A stretch of DNA of 64,000 bases from an uncultured Chlamydiae bacterium (GTDB lineage Bacteria; Chlamydiota; Chlamydiia; Chlamydiales; Rhabdochlamydiaceae): the NCBI GenBank assembly GCA_903824495.1, contig CAIJXB010000051.1, positions 62,001 through 126,000 on the forward strand, read 5' to 3'. Of this stretch, positions 58,348 through 64,000 are shown piece by piece; the first letter of the stretch is position 1, and each line of letters begins with the position of its first letter. Below the pieces are notes generated by a model. That model saw only the letters and a list, made by a program, of their open reading frames with translations. It was not told the origin of the DNA and did no database searches. Both the position numbers and the translations under genes were made by a program.

Positions 58348-61300
58348 TTAGGATCCGACGATTTCTGAGTCTTCAGAAATGATCGGGAGGATGTCGACGA
58401 TCCTAGGGTGCCAAGCTAGCCCATTTTTGTAGACGAGCCTTGAACCAATATGGCAGGCAATGATCGCTTTTTTGTGAATGTCAGGAATTTCTTTAAAGAT
58501 CCGCTCAGAATACTTTTTCTTCAAAGTCGGAGGGCAGTAGTTTAAAAGAGCCCGGTTTAAAGGGTCTTTCGGATCTTGAGACAGGGTGATCCCTTGAAAA
58601 TAGTCTAAGAGCTCATAAGTATAGAGGTTTATTCTCTGAGAGATCTCCTCAGAGATGTCTGTGAGATAGCCGTGTGTTAGCCCGTGAGTAGAGAGCAAGA
58701 GTCTTGCCTCATCGAGAGCTCTTTGTTTGATGATCTCGAGGATCTCTTTTACAAGTTGCGGTTTCTCTTCGATGAACTCTTGAGGTTTTAAGCAAAGACA
58801 GCAAATGACTTCGTAAGAAGAGCAGATCACGCCCCCTTTATTAGAAGAGCTGTCTTTGATAATAACCACACCCATATCTTCCAAGGTTCTTCTTGCAAAA
58901 GGTGTGAGATAAAGGTTGGCTCCTTCGATGATGGCAAGAGAGGTGGGTTTGCCACTTTCATCTAAGAAATCTTTAATGTTGGATTCATTCAAAGTGCGAG
59001 GGCGCCCTCCGCCTGGAATGAAGATGTCAGCTTTTGTTTGGTGGACGGTGTGGCGCAAAATGTGGTTCATTTCATTACCAGAGAGCCACTCCTCGACAAG
59101 CTTCCCTTTTTCTTTTTTAAGAAGAAGAGTTTGAAAGGTGTAGGCGTTTTGTTCTCGTTTGCTGCGAAGGTCTAGTAAAAAACCACCATCTGAGAGTTTT
59201 TCAGGTGGATAGAAACGGATCGGTTTTTGCTCTACGAAAAGACGGTTCAATTCTTCAAGATCAAGTCCTTTTGGATCAAAAATCGTTCCTGATACGTCGA
59301 TGGTTGTGAGTAATTTAGCTGTTTTTGGATAAAACCGAAACAAGTTGACCATTTCATTCCCAGCAACGTCCCCATCAGGACCTCCTGACATTTTGATGGT
59401 AAAGGGTGTTTTGTTGGGATCGATCCCTATAAATTTCAAAGCCTCTTCCATGTAGACGTTCACTCCAAGAGAGGTGACACCGTATTCTTTATGGTTGATC
59501 CCAAGGCTTGATTTACTAGAGATAAAGGCATTGCCTGGTTTGTAACCATAATGCTCACTGAAATTTGCGATCCATTCGATGATTTCATTGTGCATGTTTT
59601 CATCGGGACCTAAGTAGATGTATTCCGGCTTTTTAAAAGAGTCGACGATGTGTTTTGCTTTGAGCGTTCCATCGGGGTTGCAGTTGAGCAGCGTGACAAA
59701 GCACTCTATGTAAGAGCGCTGAGATTGATGCAAGTGCTCTAGTTTACTGTTAGAAAGGAAGGTTTGAACTTGCTTTTGAATGGCTTCTAGGGGGAAGCCT
59801 GCTTCTTCTAGTTCTTTAGAAAGGATTTCAGCTTCTTGAGCAAGTCTTTCAAAAGGCTCTAGAAAGATAACGCCTTTAGCTCCACCTTCAGGAATATCCT
59901 TATTCTTCTTTTGCTGGGTGTAGGCAAGGCCGTAACACTCTAAAAAGACATAGTTTCTCTCTGATACCATTTTTTCCCGCTTATCGGGAACAACAGTTCG
60001 AAGGCCACCCCTTGCAAGGTCTTTAAAGCGGATATGAAAGCCTAAGAAATGAAAACCTTTCATAAAGTAAATGGCGAAGGGGAGTTCTGGGAATTTTTCT
60101 TTTCGATCAAAAGGTAGGTGATCTAGGTAGTGTGGGTCGAGTCTAAAGCTAAATGCAGTCTTGTTGTTGCGATAAAAGTTCGTTTTTAAGAGAAACTCTA
60201 CAAAATTAGAAGCTTGTCTTAAGATGTTTTTGTTCATCGTGTCGTGGATTTCATTTCCAGTATCTAGTAGGTCTACACGCTCTAAAAACTGTTTCTTTGT
60301 CTCTTCATATGCTTTGAGGTCATGGGTTTCCGGATGGAATTTTTGCTCAAACCCTTTCATAAGCAAGCAAAACAGCTCTGGATGTCTACACACCCCTTCT
60401 TCGATATGACGGAAGGAATAGGCATTGATGTCAGAAAGAACAAGGGCCTGGTGGATGAAATAGACCATAGATTTGATCAGGTTCCCGATATTGCCTCGAA
60501 CAAGCCCAGAGTCCACAAACGTTGTTTCTACGTGCTCTTGTCCTTCAAAGTATTTTAAGGTCACAAGTTCTTGTAAAAAGTCGGTGATGTTGGCCTCTTC
60601 CCAGGCAGCTTTCCCGTGGACCCCATTTAAGCCAATCGATAAGAGAAGGATGTTTTTTCCATCATGGGAATGAACATAGATCGCATTGACCCTTTTCATC
60701 GTAAGGTTATGACGATGAACAATCTTTGCTAAGTGATAGAGGAACTTGTGTTTGGGGACACTCCGCCAAGCAAAGACAAGCTGCAAGGAAGGGGTGTCTT
60801 TCTTTTCTTTCCAGTCTTTATTGTATCTTTCTAGATATTGGCAGTTGTCTCTTGACTGAGCTCTAAAGAGCATGTCAAGCGCAACTATCAATCTTTCAGA
60901 AGTAAGGGCTCTTAAAAATCTGGGGTTGAGCTGCTTGATAAGGTAATGAAAGTCAGGTTCTTCAACTTCAGGATTGCGGCTTTTAAGTTGAGCGAAGATC
61001 TCTTTGTATTGAGTCGGGGGAAATAGATCTTCATGAACCTCTATTTCTTCTGAATGGGTCATGAATGAAACCATCGCAACCCTTAAAGGGACGGCTTTTG
61101 CGAAGGGAAGGGGGGCATTAGAGATAAAGGTTCTGTAGTTTTTGATTCCTCTGGTCTGATATTTGGAGAGGATCTTTAAATCGGCATCAGGGCTATCTAA
61201 ACAAAGGGAAAAGGCCTCGTGTTTTAGGTGGACTTCCGTGAAGTATTCTTGAAGCGGTAGCCCCATTAAGCTTCTGGCAATTAAGAGGATATTTTTGTGT

Positions 61301-61416
61301 TCGACCTCTTCAAAGAAGCTCTGCGGCATATGATTTTCCAGCCACTCGTAGAAAACCTTTAGCTTTTCGCCTTCTCTTTCAATTTCTCGCTGCAGTTCAT
61401 CTTTAGACGAGCTCAT
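58348..61416 (-). CDS. NAD-specific glutamate dehydrogenase, large (about 115 kDa) type
   Basis: A 1022-residue enzyme that oxidises glutamate to 2-oxoglutarate and ammonia with NAD, feeding amino-acid carbon into the TCA cycle. The catalytic part lies in the C-terminal two thirds: FKDLARGGLRTVVPDKREKM, then NKDIPEGGAKGVIFLEP (catalytic Lys region), KMSGGPDGDVAGNEM (Rossmann start), PGGGRPRTLN and IIEGANLYLTPFARR. The N-terminal 400 residues are the long regulatory extension of large GDHs. The length fits the 115-kDa class (yeast GDH2-like) rather than the 180-kDa bacterial form or the 50-kDa hexamer. It has its own terminator and lies 74 bases after transketolase. Confidence 0.93.
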   Translation of the reverse strand: MSSSKDELQREIEREGEKLKVFYEWLENHMPQSFFEEVEHKNILLIARSLMGLPLQEYFTEVHLKHEAFSLCLDSPDADLKILSKYQTRGIKNYRTFISNAPLPFAKAVPLRVAMVSFMTHSEEIEVHEDLFPPTQYKEIFAQLKSRNPEVEEPDFHYLIKQLNPRFLRALTSERLIVALDMLFRAQSRDNCQYLERYNKDWKEKKDTPSLQLVFAWRSVPKHKFLYHLAKIVHRHNLTMKRVNAIYVHSHDGKNILLLSIGLNGVHGKAAWEEANITDFLQELVTLKYFEGQEHVETTFVDSGLVRGNIGNLIKSMVYFIHQALVLSDINAYSFRHIEEGVCRHPELFCLLMKGFEQKFHPETHDLKAYEETKKQFLERVDLLDTGNEIHDTMNKNILRQASNFVEFLLKTNFYRNNKTAFSFRLDPHYLDHLPFDRKEKFPELPFAIYFMKGFHFLGFHIRFKDLARGGLRTVVPDKREKMVSERNYVFLECYGLAYTQQKKNKDIPEGGAKGVIFLEPFERLAQEAEILSKELEEAGFPLEAIQKQVQTFLSNSKLEHLHQSQRSYIECFVTLLNCNPDGTLKAKHIVDSFKKPEYIYLGPDENMHNEIIEWIANFSEHYGYKPGNAFISSKSSLGINHKEYGVTSLGVNVYMEEALKFIGIDPNKTPFTIKMSGGPDGDVAGNEMVNLFRFYPKTAKLLTTIDVSGTIFDPKGLDLEELNRLFVEQKPIRFYPPEKLSDGGFLLDLRSKREQNAYTFQTLLLKKEKGKLVEEWLSGNEMNHILRHTVHQTKADIFIPGGGRPRTLNESNIKDFLDESGKPTSLAIIEGANLYLTPFARRTLEDMGVVIIKDSSSNKGGVICSSYEVICCLCLKPQEFIEEKPQLVKEILEIIKQRALDEARLLLSTHGLTHGYLTDISEEISQRINLYTYELLDYFQGITLSQDPKDPLNRALLNYCPPTLKKKYSERIFKEIPDIHKKAIIACHIGSRLVYKNGLAWHPRIVDILPIISEDSEIVGS

Positions 61417-61490
61417 GCTGGATTCTCTTTAATTTAAGTGTGCTAACTTAATTATTGTTGATAATTATAAAATGGTCAACAGTTATTTTG

Positions 61491-63503
61491 TTAAGTTGAA
61501 ATACGTTCAATAATTTGCTGCGGAGTAAATCCAAACTCACGAGCCAAGTCTTCTTTCGTCGCTGATTTGCCAAATGTATTCAGACCGATCACGATGCCGC
61601 CTAGCACGTATTTATGCCATCCCATCTCAGAAGCTGCTTCAATACTAACCCTTTTTCCACTGTTTTTGCCTAAGAGGCTTTCTTTATACTCATCTGATTG
61701 TTCATCAAAAAGCTTCCAGCAGGGCATTGACACGACTCTACAAGAATAGCCCTTTTTTTCTAACTCTTCTGCGACTTGCAGAGAGATCTCAACCTCAGAG
61801 CCCGTAGCTATGAGGGTATAATCTAAAGGGGATCTCTTCCCTTCTCGAGCAACATATGCACCGCGACCTAAAGACTCCGCATAGGTTTGTTTTTGCGTTA
61901 CTTGAGAGGTTTCTTGCCTAGAGAGGACAATCGCTGTAGGTCCATCATATTTCAAAGCAGCAAGCCACGCCATTTTAACTTCATTTGCATCAGCTGGTCT
62001 AATCACAAGTAGGTTGGGAATAGATCGAAGATGACAGAGCTGTTCAATAGGTTGGTGCGTTGGGCCATCTTGTCCAATGAAGATTGAATCATGGGTGAAC
62101 TGATAAATCACTTTTACTCTCATTAAGGCAGCCATTCGTATGCTACTTAGCATGTAATCTGAAAATCCCAAAAACGTTCCAATGAAAGGAGTGATCATTT
62201 TTGTTTGAGCAAGACCTATGGCGATCCCTCCCATTCCAAATTCTCTAACGCCGTATTTGATATTCTTGCCTAAAAGGTCTGATGCCGTGATGACACTGTG
62301 CTGGTGCATATGGGTCATATCAGAGCGCGCCAAATCAGCAGATCCTCCATAGAGACCGGGTAGTAGATCTCCTAAAAAGTTAAGGACAAGGCTGGAAGCT
62401 TTTCGTCCAGATACTTTTTCAGGAATGTCGATATTGAAAAGCTGATCTTCGATATTATCTGGAAGCCATCTAGAAGCCATTTTTTGATATTCTTCAAAAA
62501 GCTCAGGGTATTGCTGAGCCCAAGTTTGAAAAGTCTCATCCCACACTTTTTCATTGAGGGCGCCCCATTCAGACCTTTCCTTGAAAAAATCATAAGCCTC
62601 TTGCGGAACATAAAAATCAATGTCCGGAAATCCAAGACTTTGCTTCGTTGTTTTACGCTCTTGTTCTTCCAAAGGCTCGCTATGAATGAAATAGGAGCCC
62701 GCTTGAGTGGCAGCCCCCCTTCCGATCGTTGTATCTGCGATGATCAAAACAGGCCTGTCTTGCCGCTCGCGGAGCGGGCCCAGAACATCATGCAGAGCAT
62801 CAAAATCATGGCCATCAATTTCATAAACATCCCACCCGTAAGCCAAATAACGCTGCCTTGTGTCTTCAGAGCAGCTTTCAGAAACAAACCCGTCTAAACA
62901 GGTTTTGTTTCTATCATAAATTATGATGATGTTATTGAGATTTAGATGGCCTGCCAAAGATGAAGCTTCATGAGAGATCCCTTCCATGAAGCAGCCATCT
63001 CCTGCCAAAATGACAACTTTTGCATCAAAAAGAGAAAGTGAATCTTTGTTGAACCTGGCTCCTAATAGTTTTAAGCCTAAAGCCTGACCAATTCCATGGG
63101 AAATGCCTTGACCGTCTACTCCTGTTGTCGTTTCAATGCCCGGTGTCAATCGATATTGGGGATGACTTGGAGTTTTTGAATTTAACTGCCTAAACTGTTT
63201 TAGATCATCAAGACTAAGTCTTGATCCACTCAAATGCAAGCAAGAGTATTGTAACATTGAAGCGTGGCCTGCGGAAAGAACAAACCTGTCTCTATTTGGA
63301 AACTCAAGATTATGGGGGGTATATCTTAAAAATGAGCCGTAAAGATACGCAGCAATTTCAGCGCAGCCCATGGGAGTTCCAGCATGTCCAGAGCCAGCTT
63401 TTTCCACGGCATCGATGGAAAGGCATCGAATGGTACTTGCAATGACCGTAAGCGGTTCTTTAGTCGCCGTATCTAAACAGGAAGTTTGTATTGTAGTTGT
63501 CAT
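61491..63503 (-). CDS. tkt: transketolase
   Basis: A thiamine-diphosphate enzyme of about 670 residues in the non-oxidative pentose phosphate pathway. ATG 63503 is preferred (AAGGG 9 bases upstream) over an upstream TTG. GSGHAGTPMG is near residue 37, the cofactor block GDGCFMEGISHEASSLAGHL ends with YDRNK, the second domain has FGMGGIAIGLAQTKMI, and HDSIFIGQDGPTHQPIEQL is the transketolase signature. It links to gnd at 1.8 kb metabolically. The substitution of Ala for Pro in the GHPG-type loop is unusual, but the His is kept. Confidence 0.96.
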   Translation of the reverse strand: MTTTIQTSCLDTATKEPLTVIASTIRCLSIDAVEKAGSGHAGTPMGCAEIAAYLYGSFLRYTPHNLEFPNRDRFVLSAGHASMLQYSCLHLSGSRLSLDDLKQFRQLNSKTPSHPQYRLTPGIETTTGVDGQGISHGIGQALGLKLLGARFNKDSLSLFDAKVVILAGDGCFMEGISHEASSLAGHLNLNNIIIIYDRNKTCLDGFVSESCSEDTRQRYLAYGWDVYEIDGHDFDALHDVLGPLRERQDRPVLIIADTTIGRGAATQAGSYFIHSEPLEEQERKTTKQSLGFPDIDFYVPQEAYDFFKERSEWGALNEKVWDETFQTWAQQYPELFEEYQKMASRWLPDNIEDQLFNIDIPEKVSGRKASSLVLNFLGDLLPGLYGGSADLARSDMTHMHQHSVITASDLLGKNIKYGVREFGMGGIAIGLAQTKMITPFIGTFLGFSDYMLSSIRMAALMRVKVIYQFTHDSIFIGQDGPTHQPIEQLCHLRSIPNLLVIRPADANEVKMAWLAALKYDGPTAIVLSRQETSQVTQKQTYAESLGRGAYVAREGKRSPLDYTLIATGSEVEISLQVAEELEKKGYSCRVVSMPCWKLFDEQSDEYKESLLGKNSGKRVSIEAASEMGWHKYVLGGIVIGLNTFGKSATKEDLAREFGFTPQQIIERIST

Positions 63504-63574
63504 CGCTCTCTTTTCCCTTTGCAAGGCGCATTAAGGGAATAATTATGGAGCAAGAATCTTTCGCGTCAAGGAAT

Positions 63575-64000
63575 TCAGTCTTCTGTCTTCTTTTTCCCAT
63601 TCAGCGACTTTAAGATGTGGAGCTGGCCTGAAAGAGAGTAGATGGCTACGAGTCTTGCAACTAAGATCGCCATATAAAACTGCCCTATAAATCCTTCGAT
63701 GACAACAACTGTTTGTCCTAGATCTTTCATGGCGACAATGTCCCCATAACCTACAGTCAAAAGAGTCACAAAGCTAAAGTAGAGCATTTCTGAGATGTAT
63801 TGCTCGTAGGCAAAGAGATCTAGCCCTGTGTTGCGGCTGATAAAAAAGGTTCCAGGCGTTAGCCACTCAATGAACCAAAATAGATAAGCAAAACCGATTG
63901 CGAGTAGGAAATAGGCGCAGACGACACCTCTTAGCGTTTCAAAGGTCACCTTCGCTCTTATAAATACATCATGAATGATAGAAATTGTGCAAAGAAAGGT
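63575..64000 (-). CDS. potassium-channel-like protein (Ion_trans_2), 5' end outside window
   Basis: The frame stays open to the window edge, so the start lies beyond 64000; a GTG at 63949 would give a shorter form. Visible are one hydrophobic segment (VVCAYFLLAIGFAYLFWFIE), a pore helix and the K+ selectivity filter TVGYGD, then a second segment (VVVIEGFIGQFYMAILVARL). This is the two-helix pore of simple potassium channels; further helices could precede it. There is no cytosolic ligand-binding domain after the pore, since the protein ends about 25 residues later. Confidence 0.85.
   Translation of the reverse strand, partial: TFLCTISIIHDVFIRAKVTFETLRGVVCAYFLLAIGFAYLFWFIEWLTPGTFFISRNTGLDLFAYEQYISEMLYFSFVTLLTVGYGDIVAMKDLGQTVVVIEGFIGQFYMAILVARLVAIYSLSGQLHILKSLNGKKKTED

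Overview
The window comes from a member of the Chlamydiae, most likely an environmental, chlamydia-like organism (Parachlamydiales-type) rather than a Chlamydia species. The evidence is an ATP/ADP translocase, a YtgA-B-C-D metal transporter whose permease YtgC carries a DtxR-like repressor domain, the murE-amiA pair, the hrcA-grpE-dnaK order, and a run of genes (gnd, lepA, npt, a small basic protein, ytgABCD, dxr, rseP) that as I remember it matches CT063-CT072 of C. trachomatis. The genome differs from Chlamydia in carrying eukaryotic-like domains (RING, U-box, protein kinase with an IQ-like motif), a large autotransporter, an Rhs toxin, a large GDH2-type glutamate dehydrogenase and a small-molecule gene cluster. 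I cannot name the species.

Layout. 1-3.3 kb: cell wall genes (murE 3' part, amiA), tRNA-Arg(CCU), gnd. 3.3-5 kb: two adjacent minus-strand genes for RING-like and U-box/TPR proteins, inserted between gnd and lepA. 5-9.3 kb: lepA, ATP/ADP translocase and a small basic protein, all minus. 9.7-18.7 kb: a dense plus-strand run of Mrp-type ATPase, DUF971 protein, ytgA, ytgB, ytgCR, ytgD, dxr, rseP and a nucleotidyltransferase. 18.8-21.7 kb: MGDG-synthase/MurG-like glycosyltransferase and a convergent kinase-like gene.

21.8-38 kb is an accessory region: a 1272-residue autotransporter, unknown proteins, a SulP transporter, and a tandem pair of very large related proteins (about 1595 and 906 residues). 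It is littered with gene-tail remnants and a repeated terminator/promoter module. The two large genes lie between an intact gene end and a decayed copy of the same gene end, which suggests insertion or recombination.

37.9-46.5 kb is the best candidate for an undescribed pathway. Two divergent gene sets share a 0.4 kb control region with near-consensus promoters. Together they encode two diverged S-adenosylhomocysteine-hydrolase-like proteins, a nucleoside deoxyribosyltransferase-like protein, a Nudix hydrolase, a 58-residue glycine-rich membrane peptide, a SAM methyltransferase, a quinone-oxidoreductase-like MDR enzyme and an SDR, with an MFS-like and an EamA-type transporter at the edges. 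I infer synthesis, salvage or export of a modified nucleoside-like metabolite; the product is unknown.

46.5-54.4 kb: an outer-membrane beta-barrel candidate, a Sec-exported Rhs/YD-repeat toxin with an overlapping immunity candidate, and an AlbA_2/Schlafen-like protein. 54.5-64 kb: core minus-strand genes: dnaK, grpE, hrcA (CIRCE operator directly before its start), NAD-glutamate dehydrogenase, transketolase and a potassium-channel-like gene running off the edge. No rRNA, CRISPR array, transposase or insertion sequence was found.
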